In this document: positions 17,621-26,999 of the stretch, piece by piece
Position numbering within the stretch: position 1 is the first letter of the stretch
Layout of the letters: each line of letters begins with the position of its first letter
Origin: Stieleria neptunia
Lineage (GTDB): Bacteria; Planctomycetota; Planctomycetia; Pirellulales; Pirellulaceae
NCBI RefSeq assembly: GCF_007754155.1
Contig: NZ_CP037423.1
Span: forward strand, 2,418,001-2,482,000
DNA length: 64,000 nucleotides
Direction: 5' to 3'
The notes under the pieces: model-generated
Told to the model about the DNA's origin: nothing
The model's database searches: none
The model's input: only the letters and a program-made list of their open reading frames with translations
Program-made: the position numbers and the translations under genes

Positions 17621-18232
17621 CTACTCGGCTTTCAATTCACCGCTATCGGCGATTTCGATCGGCAGTCGAGTTGCGCCACTTCGCGATCCGAGCGACTCGA
17701 TTCGCTTGACGACATCCATCCCTTCGATCACGCGGCCGAAGATGACGTGCTTGCCATCCAACCAAGGCGTCTTGACGGTGGTGATGAAGAATTGCGAGCC
17801 GTTGGTGTTCGGGCCGGCGTTGGCCATGCTCAGCAATCCGACTTCGTCGTGGGCAAAGGCGAATTTCTCGTCGGCGAATTTTTCACCGTAAATGCTCTCT
17901 CCACCGGTTCCGTTTCCGGCCGTGAAGTCACCGCCTTGCAACATGAACTCGGTGATCACGCGGTGAAACTTGCTGCCCTTGTAATGCAAGGGTTTGCCCA
18001 TCTTTCCGACACCTTTTTCGCCGGTGCACAGGGCGCGGAAGTTTTCAGCGGTTTTCGGGACGTCTTCGCCGAACAGGCCCATCACGATCCGGCCGGCGGG
18101 CTCGCCGTTGATCTCGATATCGAAATAGACTTTGTGGGTGACTTCGGCTTCAGAGGCGGATTTGGCGGATGCTTCGTTGGTCATGGTCAGGAAGGTGGCT
18201 GCGAGAGCCAATGCGGTAAGGGTTCGTAGCAT
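17621..18232 (-). CDS. peptidyl-prolyl cis-trans isomerase, cyclophilin type, exported
   Basis: A 203-residue protein with a signal peptide ([19 protein letters not shown], residues 4-22) followed by a complete cyclophilin domain: [74 protein letters not shown] and [15 protein letters not shown]. The catalytic Arg is in FHRVI, and the GSQFFIT strand lines the proline pocket. It speeds proline isomerisation during folding of exported proteins. The Met at 18232 is used because the upstream extension to 18382 is not protein-like and the chosen start opens the signal peptide. It lies alone between the repeat region near the insertion sequence and the DUF1501 gene. Confidence 0.93.
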   Translation of the reverse strand: MLRTLTALALAATFLTMTNEASAKSASEAEVTHKVYFDIEINGEPAGRIVMGLFGEDVPKTAENFRALCTGEKGVGKMGKPLHYKGSKFHRVITEFMLQGGDFTAGNGTGGESIYGEKFADEKFAFAHDEVGLLSMANAGPNTNGSQFFITTVKTPWLDGKHVIFGRVIEGMDVVKRIESLGSRSGATRLPIEIADSGELKAE

Positions 18233-18384
18233 GGGGAGTTCCGATGGCGGGGAGTCTACAGGCAAGACGGAGAACGAACTAGCGGATCGGCCGACAGGGC
18301 CGCTCCTTTGGCCCCACATTATCGCCATGCCGACAGGTTTGGCCAGAGGCGAATCGATGCCCCCCAAGTGTCCCACAAGCAATG

Positions 18385-18453
18385 GTGAGCCGCTGGCCGT
18401 AAGGCCTCGGGCGGGCGCCAGAATGCCCGACCGCTGGCGCGCCCGCGGCTCAC
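18385..18453 (+). repeat. 69-bp GTGAGCCGCTGGCCGT palindrome
   Basis: This copy lies between the cyclophilin and DUF1501 genes, just after the DUF1501 stop codon. It matches the copies at 51270 and 57500 in length, with variant bases in the loop. Confidence 0.85.
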
Positions 18454-18468
18454 TCCATCGACAGCCCG

Positions 18469-19869
18469 CTACGCCACGATGCTGTCGACGACTTTGCCGT
18501 GGACGTCGGTCAGGCGGAAATCGCGTCCGGCGTATCGATACGTCAACTGTTTGTGGTCGATCCCCATCAGGTACAGGATCGTGGCATGCAGGTCGTGCAT
18601 GTGGACCCGGTTTTCGCGGGCATAGTAGCCAAATTCATCGGTCTGGCCGTAGGCAAATCCGCCGCGGACCCCGCCACCGGACAGGACCACGGAGAAGCCT
18701 TGCGGGTTGTGGTCGCGGCCGTTGGATCCCTGCACGACGGGCGTCCGCCCGAACTCGCCGCCCCAGACGATCAACGTGTCGTCCCATAGGCCGCGTTGTT
18801 TGAGGTCGGTGATCAGGGCCGCGATCGGTTTGTCGGTCGCCAAGGCGTTTTTTTCATGCCCCTTCTGTAAATTGCTGTGTTGGTCCCAGACCTGGCCGCT
18901 GGACACCGTGATGAACCGCACGCCACTTTCGGCCAATCGTCTCGCCAGCAAACAGCTCTTGCCGAATTCGCGGGTCGCTTTTTCGTCCATCCCATAAGCC
19001 CGCTCGGTGGCCTGGGTTTCGGAGTCCAAGTTGAAGACATCCGGTGCGGCTGATCGCATCCGTCGGGCCAGATCCACCGCCTGGATCGCACCTTCGATTT
19101 CACGATCCGGACCGCTGCGGGAGCGATGGTTCGCGTTGAGTGCGGCGAGCATCTCGATCCGCCGGTCCACGCGATCCGAATCCAGGGTTCCGGTGAGATG
19201 GGGGATCTTGGCGGATCCCGGTTTGCCGTTGCTGCCGATCGCGGTCGCCTGGTGCATCGCCGGCAAAAACGCGGCGCCGTAGTTTCGCGGGCCGCCGTGT
19301 GCGGTGGCGGGGCCGATCGCGATGTGTGCCGGCAGATCGGGATGCCCGCTGCCGAGCGCATAACTGAGCCACGCCCCGACGCTCGGCCGGACCAGGTTGT
19401 CGCTGCCGGTGTTGATCATCCCGACCGCTTGACCGTGGGACTGACCCCGCGTGTGCATGCTGCGGATCACGCACAGCGAATCGGCTTGCGCGGCCATGTG
19501 TGGTAACAGATCGCTGACCCATAATCCCGATTGCCCGCGGCGGGCGAATTCCCACGGCCCCTTCATGAGTTTGGGAACGGCGTCCAGGTTCGGCGGCAAG
19601 TCAAACGGCAACGGCTTGCCGTCATCGGTCGCCAGTCGCGGTTTGTAATCAAACGTGTCGACGTGGCTGGGCCCGCCGTGCATGAACAAAAAAATGACCC
19701 GTTTGGCGCGCGGCTTCGGATGCGCACCGGCGTTCCGATCCATTGCACCGGTTGCCCGTGCACCGATCGGCGTCAGTGCGGAAACGGCCAGCGACCCGAT
19801 CGAAAAACCGGCCCGGGTAAGCAAGCTGCGGCGGCCGAGCTGGAGCGGAGAGGTGGAGGAATCAGGCAT
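18469..19869 (-). CDS. DUF1501 domain protein, probable Tat export
   Basis: A 466-residue protein. The N-terminus has a twin-arginine signal ([21 protein letters not shown], about 12-32). The DUF1501 features follow: [114 protein letters not shown] and [17 protein letters not shown]. The family belongs to the alkaline phosphatase/sulfatase-like superfamily, but the reaction is unknown. ATG at 19869 lies one base after the stop of the upstream DUF1549/1553 gene, so this start is preferred to 19917 and the two are surely one operon. This pair is a hallmark of planctomycetes and is thought to act outside the cytoplasm with c-type cytochrome domains. Confidence 0.92.
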   Translation of the reverse strand: MPDSSTSPLQLGRRSLLTRAGFSIGSLAVSALTPIGARATGAMDRNAGAHPKPRAKRVIFLFMHGGPSHVDTFDYKPRLATDDGKPLPFDLPPNLDAVPKLMKGPWEFARRGQSGLWVSDLLPHMAAQADSLCVIRSMHTRGQSHGQAVGMINTGSDNLVRPSVGAWLSYALGSGHPDLPAHIAIGPATAHGGPRNYGAAFLPAMHQATAIGSNGKPGSAKIPHLTGTLDSDRVDRRIEMLAALNANHRSRSGPDREIEGAIQAVDLARRMRSAAPDVFNLDSETQATERAYGMDEKATREFGKSCLLARRLAESGVRFITVSSGQVWDQHSNLQKGHEKNALATDKPIAALITDLKQRGLWDDTLIVWGGEFGRTPVVQGSNGRDHNPQGFSVVLSGGGVRGGFAYGQTDEFGYYARENRVHMHDLHATILYLMGIDHKQLTYRYAGRDFRLTDVHGKVVDSIVA

Positions 19870-19870
19870 G

Positions 19871-22759
19871 TCAGTCCAGCATTCGGAATTCGGTCGTGGC
19901 AAAGATCGCGGCGACAAAGTCTGCGAAGCGGTTCTTGAGTTGGTCGTCGCTCAGTGACTGGGAAAGCCCGACGTAGTGCTCGGCCATGTCCAAGTCGTTG
20001 GGGGAGGGGGGGCGCGAAAGACAGATGCGATAGGCCGCCCGCAACCGGTCCTCCCAAGTCGACTCGGTTTGGACGATCCGGTCGGCCGTTTGCTGCGCCC
20101 AACCGATCACAGCGTCGCTGTTGATCAGCACCAATGCTTGGCCGGGCACGTTGGTCGTCGGTCGCTTGCCGACCAGCAAATCCGGGTCGGCGGCATCGAG
20201 CGCGGTCATCAGCGGCGGGAGGTAGCCTCGGATCACGGGCAGGTAAATCGAACGAACGGGTTGGTCGATGCCGGAGGCGACGGCTTTGGTGACCGCATTG
20301 TTGGCCGTCACCAAGACGCCTTTGTCGGCGACCGGTTCGGTGCGTTCCTCTTGGGTCAGCGCGCCGGCGGCCAGCACCATCGTGTCACGAATCGATTCGG
20401 CCGATAGTCGTTTGCGATGCGCCCGCCAAAGCAGTCGATTCTCTGGATCGGTGGCGTAAGCCTGTTGGTCGAACTCGCTGCTGCGCGCGTAGGATTGGGA
20501 GAGAACGATCCGCCGCACCAGGGGTTTCAACTGCCAGCCTTGTCGCATGAAGTCGATCGCCAGGGCATCGAGCAATTCGGGGTGCGAGGGCCGATCGCCG
20601 CGGGTGCCGAAGTTGTCGACCGTGCGAACGATGCCTTCGCCGAACAGGTGCATCCAGATTCGGTTGACCAGCACGCGGGCGACCAGCGGATTGTCGGGAT
20701 CGGTCAGCCAATGGGCCAACTCGACCCGACCACTGCCGGAGGGCGTTTCGATCGCCGCGTCGCCGGGGCCGCAGACTTGCAAGAAACCGCGCGGGACCAC
20801 GTCGCCGACGTTGTTGACTTCGCCACGGATATGGACGGGGCTGTCGGCGATCTTGTCGGTCGGCAAATCTCGCGGTGCCATCGCGACCGGCAGCGGCGGC
20901 GGTGCGTTTTTCTTGGCGGCATCGAGTTGCTTCTGCAGTGCGTCGAGTCGTTTCTGGGCGGCGGCGATTCGCTCGGCCGCCTGACGCGACTCGTCAGACT
21001 CCGCCGCTTCTTCAGCGGAGACGAATGCGACGGCGTCGGCGATCACATAGCCGTCCGTTGCGTCGTTGCGTATCGTCACCACCGCATCTTCATCGGCGGA
21101 AAACCGGAACGTTCCCAAATCATTCCAAGGCGGCGTGTCCGACCGTTTCCGCTGGTCGACGATCAGCTGTTCGTTTCCATCGGCGGTGATGAGCGTGACC
21201 GGGATTTTTGCCGCTCGGCTCGCGTTGCTGCTGTAGGCAAAACGCACGAGGTAGCGGCCGCTGGTCGGCAGGCGTTTGCGAAACTCGATCGACAGCGATC
21301 CCTTGTTGGTGTTGTTGTCGTGCACGTAACCTGAACCGATGAAGCCTTTCGTGTACGTGGATCCCACCCAATCGCCGATCTTGGTCGCTTCACGGTCGTC
21401 GACGACGATTCCGTTGTTTTCGCTCTCCTTTGCCAGTTGCAGCTCTTGAGTCGCTTGCTTGACTTGGCTTTCCAGAGAAGCGAGCGTGGTGCGGTGCTGG
21501 TCGAGTGCTTGCCGGTGTTCGTCCGTGGTCGGTAATTCGACGCGATTCCATGTGCTGACGTATTTTTGCGATTCGCCGTTGAGTGTTTGGGTGCTTTGAA
21601 AGATCCCAGCCAGTGCGTAGTAGTCTTCGGTGGGAATCGGATCGAACTTGTGGTCATGGCAACGGGCGCATCCGAGTGTCATGCCCAGGAACGCGCGGCC
21701 GACCGTGTCGATCTGTTCGTCGACCACATCTAAAATCAATTTCTCTTTGGCCCGCTCGCTGAGCATCTTGGGGCCGAGCATCAGGAACGTCGTCGCGACG
21801 ACGTTGTCATGCCGTTGTTGATCAGTCGCGGCGGGCAACAGGTCGCCGGCGACTTGCTGGCGGATCATTTCGTCCAGCGGTCGATCGCTGTCAAACGAAT
21901 CGATCAGGTAGTCACGGTAGCGCCAGGCCTCGTGGAAGGTCGCGTTGAAGTCGCTGCCGTTGCTGTCGGCGTAGCGGGCGACGTCCATCCAGTGCCGTGC
22001 CCAATGTTGAGCGAAGGCGCGGGAGCTGAGCAATTCGTCGACGAGTTGGATCCACGTCGCTTCGCTCGGCGATTCCATCCATCGACGCCGGATGGATTCG
22101 GACGGCGGCAAACCGGTCAGATCAAACGCCAGACGCCGCAATCGCGGTTCCGGCGGTGCGGTGCCGACCGGCTCGATTCCCTGTTCGGCCAATTGTGCGT
22201 CGAGTTGGTGGTCGATCAGATCTTCACCGATCGCGTCTTTGGAGTCCTGCGAAAGCGATTTGCGGAAGTCGGTTAGGGGGCGAAACGCCCAGAACTCGCG
22301 TCCTTGCTGCAAATCAATTTCGTCGGCGGCCGGACGGGGCGATGTGTCGGCAGATTTTTTTCGCGGATCGATCGCGCCGGCGTTGATCCAGCGGACGAAG
22401 TCGTCGACCACCGCGGGCGGCAGCGGTGCATCCGGAGGCATTTCACTGGATTCGTAGCGGATCGCGGAGATCAGCAGACTCGCGTCGGCATCGCCGACGC
22501 GGATCGCCGGCCCGCTCTCACCGCCATCGCGCATCGACCCGGCGCTGTCCAGCCACAGGGCCCCGCCGATTTCGTCGGACTCGGCGGAGTGGCATTCGTA
22601 GCAGTGTTTGACCAGGACGGGGCGAATGCGTTGTTCAAAGAACGCTTCGGAGTCGGGGGCGACCGCCATCACGTCGCCGACGGCGGTTGCCATCAAGGAA
22701 AACAACGCGGCAAAGCAGGCTTGGGAGCGGACTCGCGGCGCAGGAGAGTGAAATCGCAT
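19871..22759 (-). CDS. planctomycete cytochrome-domain protein with DUF1549 and DUF1553
   Basis: A 962-residue protein. The start at 22759 opens a signal peptide ([19 protein letters not shown], about 14-32); the longer frame to 23029 reads through the GGGGACAGACCCC repeats and is not coding. A c-type haem motif CYECH (52-56) lies in the PSCyt1 domain ([19 protein letters not shown]). DUF1549 follows ([49 protein letters not shown], which holds a second CxxCH). In the middle there is a beta-rich insert and a coiled coil ([24 protein letters not shown]). DUF1553 closes it ([64 protein letters not shown]). The role is unknown but electron transfer linked to polysaccharide use has been proposed for the family. 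It is followed directly by the DUF1501 gene. Confidence 0.92.
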   Translation of the reverse strand: MRFHSPAPRVRSQACFAALFSLMATAVGDVMAVAPDSEAFFEQRIRPVLVKHCYECHSAESDEIGGALWLDSAGSMRDGGESGPAIRVGDADASLLISAIRYESSEMPPDAPLPPAVVDDFVRWINAGAIDPRKKSADTSPRPAADEIDLQQGREFWAFRPLTDFRKSLSQDSKDAIGEDLIDHQLDAQLAEQGIEPVGTAPPEPRLRRLAFDLTGLPPSESIRRRWMESPSEATWIQLVDELLSSRAFAQHWARHWMDVARYADSNGSDFNATFHEAWRYRDYLIDSFDSDRPLDEMIRQQVAGDLLPAATDQQRHDNVVATTFLMLGPKMLSERAKEKLILDVVDEQIDTVGRAFLGMTLGCARCHDHKFDPIPTEDYYALAGIFQSTQTLNGESQKYVSTWNRVELPTTDEHRQALDQHRTTLASLESQVKQATQELQLAKESENNGIVVDDREATKIGDWVGSTYTKGFIGSGYVHDNNTNKGSLSIEFRKRLPTSGRYLVRFAYSSNASRAAKIPVTLITADGNEQLIVDQRKRSDTPPWNDLGTFRFSADEDAVVTIRNDATDGYVIADAVAFVSAEEAAESDESRQAAERIAAAQKRLDALQKQLDAAKKNAPPPLPVAMAPRDLPTDKIADSPVHIRGEVNNVGDVVPRGFLQVCGPGDAAIETPSGSGRVELAHWLTDPDNPLVARVLVNRIWMHLFGEGIVRTVDNFGTRGDRPSHPELLDALAIDFMRQGWQLKPLVRRIVLSQSYARSSEFDQQAYATDPENRLLWRAHRKRLSAESIRDTMVLAAGALTQEERTEPVADKGVLVTANNAVTKAVASGIDQPVRSIYLPVIRGYLPPLMTALDAADPDLLVGKRPTTNVPGQALVLINSDAVIGWAQQTADRIVQTESTWEDRLRAAYRICLSRPPSPNDLDMAEHYVGLSQSLSDDQLKNRFADFVAAIFATTEFRMLD

Positions 22760-22849
22760 CGGGGCAGGACAATCAAGGCAGGGCAATCGGGGAGACGGCG
22801 ATGCAAGAGGCAGGTCCCGTAGCGTACCAGAGATCCCCCACCGCCGCCA

Positions 22850-23152
22850 AATTTCCCACCGGGGACAGACCCCAATTTCCCCGGGGACAGACCCCGGTTT
22901 TTTGCGGCCGGGGACAGACCCCGGGTTGTTTGCGGCCGGGGTTAATTTCCCCGGGGACAGACCCCGAATTTCCCACCGGGGACAGACCCCGGGTTGTTTG
23001 ATCGGGGGGCCATGGGTGAATGGGACCAATGGGACAGATAGGACCTATGTGTCCCATTGGTCCTATTGGTCCCATCTCGCGACCGATCGAAACAACGTCT
23101 CGGCGGGGACAGACCCCGGGGCAAAACGTCTCGGCGGGGACAGACCCCGGGG
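22850..23152. repeat. array of seven GGGGACAGACCCC repeats with an embedded palindrome
   Basis: Seven copies of GGGGACAGACCCC start at 22861, 22883, 22910, 22953, 22978, 23105 and 23136, joined by short linkers such as GGTTTTTTGCGGCC or AATTTCCCACC. Each is a 4-base inverted repeat with a GACAG-type core. They lie upstream of the cytochrome-domain gene (which is on the - strand). Confidence 0.88.
23021..23074. repeat. 54-bp GGGACCAAT palindrome
   Basis: The sequence begins TGGGACCAATGGGACAGA and ends with its near-complement CCATTGGTCCTATTGGTCCCA, forming a long stem. Related copies are at 8784-8840 and 29466-29521. It lies inside the GGGGACAGACCCC array. Confidence 0.8.
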
Positions 23153-23420
23153 GGGCTGATGACAAAACCTTGTCGGCAAGCCGCGGAGTTCGCTCTGCTG
23201 TGGTTGAGCGAAATTGTCCAGATCACTATTTTGTGGCTGCGGAAAACATTGAGTTTTCCGAATCGGCTGACATTACCGGTGCCGATACCCATCCAAACTC
23301 AAGCGTGACGGGCTCAACAGCCGATGGCTGGAGAGAGTGAAAACGCGTCCAGGGCGTTTCAATCGCGTCGAGATGGCAAGACGCCATGCCTACTGATTCT
23401 TGTTTCACCATCGCCGTTTC
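23153..23420. other. intergenic region before the acyl-chain operon
   Basis: The region presumably holds the promoter of the operon starting at 23421; no clear -35/-10 pair or other feature was seen. A short frame with no protein-like character crosses it. Confidence 0.4.
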
Positions 23421-23912
23421 ATGAAGTATCGCCAACTCGACCGCATCGTCAGCCTGGATCCCGGACAGCGGATCGTGGCTGAACGTACTTTGCGAGCGGA
23501 TGAGGAATATTTGAAAGATCATTTTCCGCGGTTTCCCGTGATGCCGGGGGTGATGATGCTTGAGGCGCTGCATCAAGCCGCGGTCTGGATGATCCGGACG
23601 GGAGACGAGTTTGCTTCGGCGTTGGTGTTGCTCCGAGAAGTCCGCAACGTGAAATTCGGCGACTTCCTGTCCCCCGACGAAACGCTGGTGGTCACCGCCG
23701 AGCGTGTCAAAGAGGCCGACGGGCTGATCACGGTCAAAGCGAATGCCGAAAAACAGGGGCGGGTGACCGTCTCGGCGCGGCTGATTTTAGAACGTTCGGG
23801 TAGCAACGAGCCGCCGGAGACTGGTACAGACGCGGACATCATTCGGCGGGCAAAAAAGCAATTCAAAGAGTTGTTCGGTGACGTTTCGTTCACCCCCAAT
23901 CCAACCACCTAG
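23421..23912 (+). CDS. hot-dog fold dehydratase, FabZ/FabA-like
   Basis: A 163-residue protein with the FabZ active-site segment LKDHFPRFPVMPGVMMLEALHQAA, in which His34 and Glu48 match the catalytic His and Glu of (3R)-hydroxyacyl-ACP dehydratase; the usual Gly before His is Asp. The C-terminal half RNVKFGDFLSPDETLVVTAERV is the expected beta-sheet edge. It would dehydrate 3-hydroxyacyl chains on an acyl carrier protein. It is the first of a close series: acyl carrier protein 85 bases on, then a second hot-dog protein, KAS II and a small protein. The ATG at 23421 is preferred over one at 23400, which adds only FHHRRF. The tail after residue 130 (RRAKKQFKELFGDVSF) is longer than in standard FabZ. 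Because the operon has its own ACP and KAS, it probably serves a specialised chain rather than housekeeping synthesis. Confidence 0.8.
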   Translation: MKYRQLDRIVSLDPGQRIVAERTLRADEEYLKDHFPRFPVMPGVMMLEALHQAAVWMIRTGDEFASALVLLREVRNVKFGDFLSPDETLVVTAERVKEADGLITVKANAEKQGRVTVSARLILERSGSNEPPETGTDADIIRRAKKQFKELFGDVSFTPNPTT

Positions 23913-23997
23913 TTTCATCTGCAGGTCCAGTTTTGAACCGGGGGACCGAACCCCTGGGCGGGACGTGCGGAAAAGCATTTGCAAAGGAAAACACGAG

Positions 23998-24387
23998 ATG
24001 GCTCTGACAGAAGACGAAATTTTCGCGAAGGTTCAATCGGCACTCGAAGACGCGTTGGGCGTCGACGACGACGAGGTCACGATGGACGCGACCCTGGTCG
24101 GTGACCTGGGCGCCGAATCGATCGACTTCCTGGACATCGTTTTTAAGCTGGAAAAGGCGTTCGATATCCAGATCCCGCGGGAAGAATTGTCTCCCGAAGA
24201 CATTTTGACCAACAGCCAATACGTTCAAGACGGCGTGGTCACCGCCGACGGCCTGGCAGAACTGAAAAAACGCATGCCCTGGGCCGACTTGAGCGACTTC
24301 GAAGCGGACCCGAAGGTGCAAAACTTCGGCAATTTGCTGACCGTTGGCGATCTCTGCCGGTACGTCGGTGCCAAGGTCAACGACTGA
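23998..24387 (+). CDS. acyl carrier protein, long form
   Basis: A 129-residue acidic protein. GDLGAESIDFLDIVFKLEKAFDIQIP (about 35-60) contains the phosphopantetheine attachment Ser41 in the order expected for acyl carrier proteins. The start at 23998 follows AAAGGA, a fair ribosome-binding site. The protein is about 50 residues longer than standard ACPs: after helix II there is an inserted segment (SPEDILTNSQYVQDGVVTAD, then LKKRMPWADLSDFEADPKV) before the final helix TVGDLCRYVGAKV. The stop overlaps the next gene's ATG by one base. It carries the growing acyl chain for the hot-dog and KAS II enzymes around it. A separate phosphopantetheinyl transferase must act on it and is not in the window. 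Confidence 0.85.
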   Translation: MALTEDEIFAKVQSALEDALGVDDDEVTMDATLVGDLGAESIDFLDIVFKLEKAFDIQIPREELSPEDILTNSQYVQDGVVTADGLAELKKRMPWADLSDFEADPKVQNFGNLLTVGDLCRYVGAKVND

Positions 24388-24896
24388 TGCGATGGCTCTG
24401 GGTCGATCGGTTTACCGAATTTGTCTCGGGCTCGCACGCCAAGGGCATCAAGAACGTCAGCTTGGTTGAAGAGGCCGTCGACAACTATTGCCCGGGATAC
24501 CCGTTTTTGCCGCCGACCCTGATCATTGAGGGGATGGCGCAGCTGGGCGGGATCCTGGTGGCGGAGCATTTTTTGTTCGACAAACGTGTCGTCCTGGCCA
24601 AGGTCGGACGGGCGAAGTTTCATGCGCCCGCGCTCAACGGCACCACGCTGCAGTATGAAGTCAAAATGGACGCCGTTCAGGAGAATGGCGGAACCGTCAC
24701 CAGTACCAGCCACTGCGACGGCGAGATTCAAGCGGAGATCGATTTGATGTTCGCGTTTCTCGAAGATGGCTATTTGATCGACGGTCCGTTGTTCGAACCG
24801 GATGATCTGAAGGTCATGCTGCGGATCATGAAGTTCTTTTCGGTGGCGGTCGACGCCAACGGAAATCGATTCCCGACCTACGATAAACTCAATTAG
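24387..24896 (+). CDS. hot-dog fold protein, FabZ-like, catalytic His replaced
   Basis: A 169-residue protein that aligns with FabZ at VDNYCPGYPFLPPTLIIEGMAQLGG. The residue at the position of the catalytic His is Tyr34 while Glu48 is kept; in the sister protein three genes earlier the same two positions are His34 and Glu48. It is therefore unlikely to be a normal dehydratase; it may be a partner subunit, a thioesterase-like enzyme, or a chain-binding protein. The rest (KVGRAKFHAPALNGTTLQYEVKM) fits the hot-dog sheet. It starts on the last base of the ACP stop (TGATG), and 22 bases separate it from the KAS II gene, so all are co-expressed. Confidence 0.78.
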   Translation: MRWLWVDRFTEFVSGSHAKGIKNVSLVEEAVDNYCPGYPFLPPTLIIEGMAQLGGILVAEHFLFDKRVVLAKVGRAKFHAPALNGTTLQYEVKMDAVQENGGTVTSTSHCDGEIQAEIDLMFAFLEDGYLIDGPLFEPDDLKVMLRIMKFFSVAVDANGNRFPTYDKLN

Positions 24897-24918
24897 TTTC
24901 CAGCGCCGAGAAGTCAGC

Positions 24919-26217
24919 ATGCAGCGTGATCACAAAGACCGCCGACGCGTCGTCGTCACCGGGATCGGCATGGTCAACCCGATGGGCCACGACGTCGATT
25001 CGGTTTGGGCCGGGCTTCAGGCGGGAAAAAGCGGGGTCGCCTACACCACCCTGTTCGACGCCAGCGGGTTTCCGACCAAGATCAGTGCCGAGGTCAAGGA
25101 TTGGGAGCTGGCCGAAGAAGATCTGCCTCTCGGCCGTCCCCAGACCTTGGGACGGCACACCAAATTCGCCATCGGAGCCGCCCGGCAAGCGATGGCCGAC
25201 AGCGGGATTTTGGAAACGATCACCGATCCGACCCGCTTCGGCGTCTATTTGGGCAGTGGTGAAGGGAACCAGGATTTCAACACGTTCAGCCAGATGATGA
25301 CCGCGGCGATCGCCGGCGGAGAATTTGACGCGTCCAAGTTCATCGCACGCGGGCTGGAGTTGCTCGATCCGGCCAGCGAACTGGAACAGGAGCCGAACAT
25401 GCCGGCGGCCCACCTGGCGACGCTGTTCAATGCCCAGGGCCCCAACATGAACTGTCTGACCGCGTGTGCGGCCAGCAGCCAAGCGGTCGGCGAAGCCACC
25501 GAAATGATCCGCCGCGGCGACGCCGACGTGATGTTGGCCGGTGGAACGCACAGCATGATCCATCCCTTCGGCGTGACGGGGTTCAACCTGCTGACCGCGC
25601 TGAGCGAAAGCAATGACGAACCCACCAAGGCCAGCCGTCCGTTCGACCGGCTCCGCAATGGTTTTGTGCTCGGCGAAGGCGCGGCGATGGTGATTTTGGA
25701 AGATCTGGATCGCGCGAAGGCTCGTGGGGCGACGATTTACGGCGAAATCGCCGGGTACGGAACCACCGCCGACGCCTACCGGATCACCGATATCCCCCCG
25801 GACGGCCACGGAGGAATCGCGGCGATGCGGATGGCGATCGCCGACGCCGGCCTGAAACCCGCCGACATCTGTTACGTCAACGCCCACGGGACCAGCACGA
25901 CGGTCAACGATAAAGTCGAATCGCTGGCCTGCCACGAAGTTTTTGGCGACGACGCGGCCAAGGTTCCCGTCAGCAGCACGAAGAGCATGATGGGCCACCT
26001 GATTGCCGCCGCCGGGGTGACCGAGATGATCGTTTGCCTGTTGGCGATGCGAGATTCGGTGCTGCCGCCGACGATCAATTACGAAAACCCCGATCCCGCT
26101 TGCGATCTGGACTATGTCCCCAACGAAGCGCGCCCGGCGGACGTGAAATACGCCCTGAACAACAGCTTTGGCTTCGGTGGCCAAAACGTCACCCTGTGCC
26201 TCAGCCGCGACGTGTAA
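24919..26217 (+). CDS. beta-ketoacyl-ACP synthase II-like (KAS II)
   Basis: A 432-residue thiolase-fold enzyme. The active-site Cys183 lies in NCLTACAASSQAVGEATEMI; the two His of the Cys-His-His triad are in YVNAHGTSTTVND and STKSMMGHLIAAAGVTE. NNSFGFGGQNVTLCL at the end is the glycine-rich loop of the family. It condenses malonyl-ACP with an acyl-ACP to lengthen a chain by two carbons. Length is near the usual 410, with a small insert around 135-165. It belongs to the hot-dog/ACP operon, and the next gene starts only two bases after its stop. It could equally be called FabF; because of the operon it is probably not the housekeeping FabF. Confidence 0.9.
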   Translation: MQRDHKDRRRVVVTGIGMVNPMGHDVDSVWAGLQAGKSGVAYTTLFDASGFPTKISAEVKDWELAEEDLPLGRPQTLGRHTKFAIGAARQAMADSGILETITDPTRFGVYLGSGEGNQDFNTFSQMMTAAIAGGEFDASKFIARGLELLDPASELEQEPNMPAAHLATLFNAQGPNMNCLTACAASSQAVGEATEMIRRGDADVMLAGGTHSMIHPFGVTGFNLLTALSESNDEPTKASRPFDRLRNGFVLGEGAAMVILEDLDRAKARGATIYGEIAGYGTTADAYRITDIPPDGHGGIAAMRMAIADAGLKPADICYVNAHGTSTTVNDKVESLACHEVFGDDAAKVPVSSTKSMMGHLIAAAGVTEMIVCLLAMRDSVLPPTINYENPDPACDLDYVPNEARPADVKYALNNSFGFGGQNVTLCLSRDV

Positions 26218-26219
26218 CG

Positions 26220-26615
26220 ATGCCCGAATTCACCGACGCCGAACTGGTCGCTTTCCTCGATGAGGCGCTTTCCGACGAGCGCTCGACGGCGTTGGAAGGG
26301 CAATTGCGCGAGGACGCGGAGTTGCGGCAGCGGTTGATCACCGTGCGTGGCCGCGAGAACGCGGGGCTGCACACGCTGGGCGCGATCTGGCGTCGCGGCC
26401 GATTGTCGTGCCCCTCGCGAGAGGAGCTGGGCCAGTTCTTGCTGGAGACCTTGGCGGACGATCAAGCGGACTACATCCGCTTTCACCTGGAGACCGCGGA
26501 GTGCCGTTACTGCCAAGCCAATCTGGCGGATTTGGTGGCCGCTTCCGACGCCGACCGGCATGTGGTTCGGCGGCGAAAGTATTTCCAAACGAGTGCCGGT
26601 TACTTGAAAAAGTGA
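26220..26615 (+). CDS. small zinc-finger/anti-sigma-like protein
   Basis: A 131-residue protein beginning MPEFTDAELVAFLDEALSDERSTALEGQL, the helical start seen in many anti-sigma factors and their homologues. The segment FHLETAECRYCQANLADL has a His and two Cys (H-x5-C-x2-C) like the zinc-binding anti-sigma signature, although the spacing differs from the canonical HxxxCxxC. There is no membrane segment. It starts two bases after the KAS II stop, so it belongs to the acyl-chain operon. Its role is inferred: it could bind a sigma factor or another protein and report on the pathway, but there is no sigma gene next to it. No family name can be given with certainty. Confidence 0.6.
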   Translation: MPEFTDAELVAFLDEALSDERSTALEGQLREDAELRQRLITVRGRENAGLHTLGAIWRRGRLSCPSREELGQFLLETLADDQADYIRFHLETAECRYCQANLADLVAASDADRHVVRRRKYFQTSAGYLKK

Positions 26616-26735
26616 ACGTGCCCCCCGGTGGCGAAAATTCGCGGCTCAGCCTTGCGGATTCCGGCCCCAGGCATTAACCTTCGCGGCTCGAAACAACTTC
26701 AATACACCCCTTTTCCCTCCCCCGAGGAAGCTACC

Positions 26736-26942
26736 ATGACGCTCGATCGCAGCCTGAAGGTAAAAGCTGGGGCGATCAAAGCGCGGAACGTGCTGACCCG
26801 AGCCGAGCGGATCGCCCAGTTGCAACGACTTGATAAATTCAACGAAGACGAAGCCATCTTGGGAATGCCCAAGGTTCGCGTGGTGAAGGTCTCGCTGAAG
26901 AAGAAAAAGAAGGTCAAGAAAGCCGAAGACGACAAGAAGTAG
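26736..26942 (+). CDS. small basic protein (PVC-superphylum type)
   Basis: A 68-residue very basic protein, MTLDRSLKVKAGAIKARN..., ending in a Lys-rich tail (KKKKKVKKAEDDKK). It resembles a small basic protein conserved across planctomycetes, verrucomicrobia and chlamydiae; I recall it being discussed as a possible ribosome-associated protein, but this is not demonstrated. The Met at 26736 follows GAGGAAG at a good distance, so the longer frame from 26628 is rejected. The gene stands alone and is followed by a strong intrinsic terminator at 27000-27036. Confidence 0.75.
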   Translation: MTLDRSLKVKAGAIKARNVLTRAERIAQLQRLDKFNEDEAILGMPKVRVVKVSLKKKKKVKKAEDDKK

Positions 26943-26999
26943 TCGAGCCCATTTGTCGCGCAGGTTCAGCTTCGGCTGTGCGTTGCCGCACGAACGATC

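Noticed and set aside
22760..23029. N-terminal extension of the DUF1549/1553 frame
   Set aside because: It reads through the GGGGACAGACCCC repeats; the signal peptide begins at 22759.
22850..23152. CRISPR array
   Set aside because: The repeat is only 13 bases with very short variable spacers and no cas genes are present.
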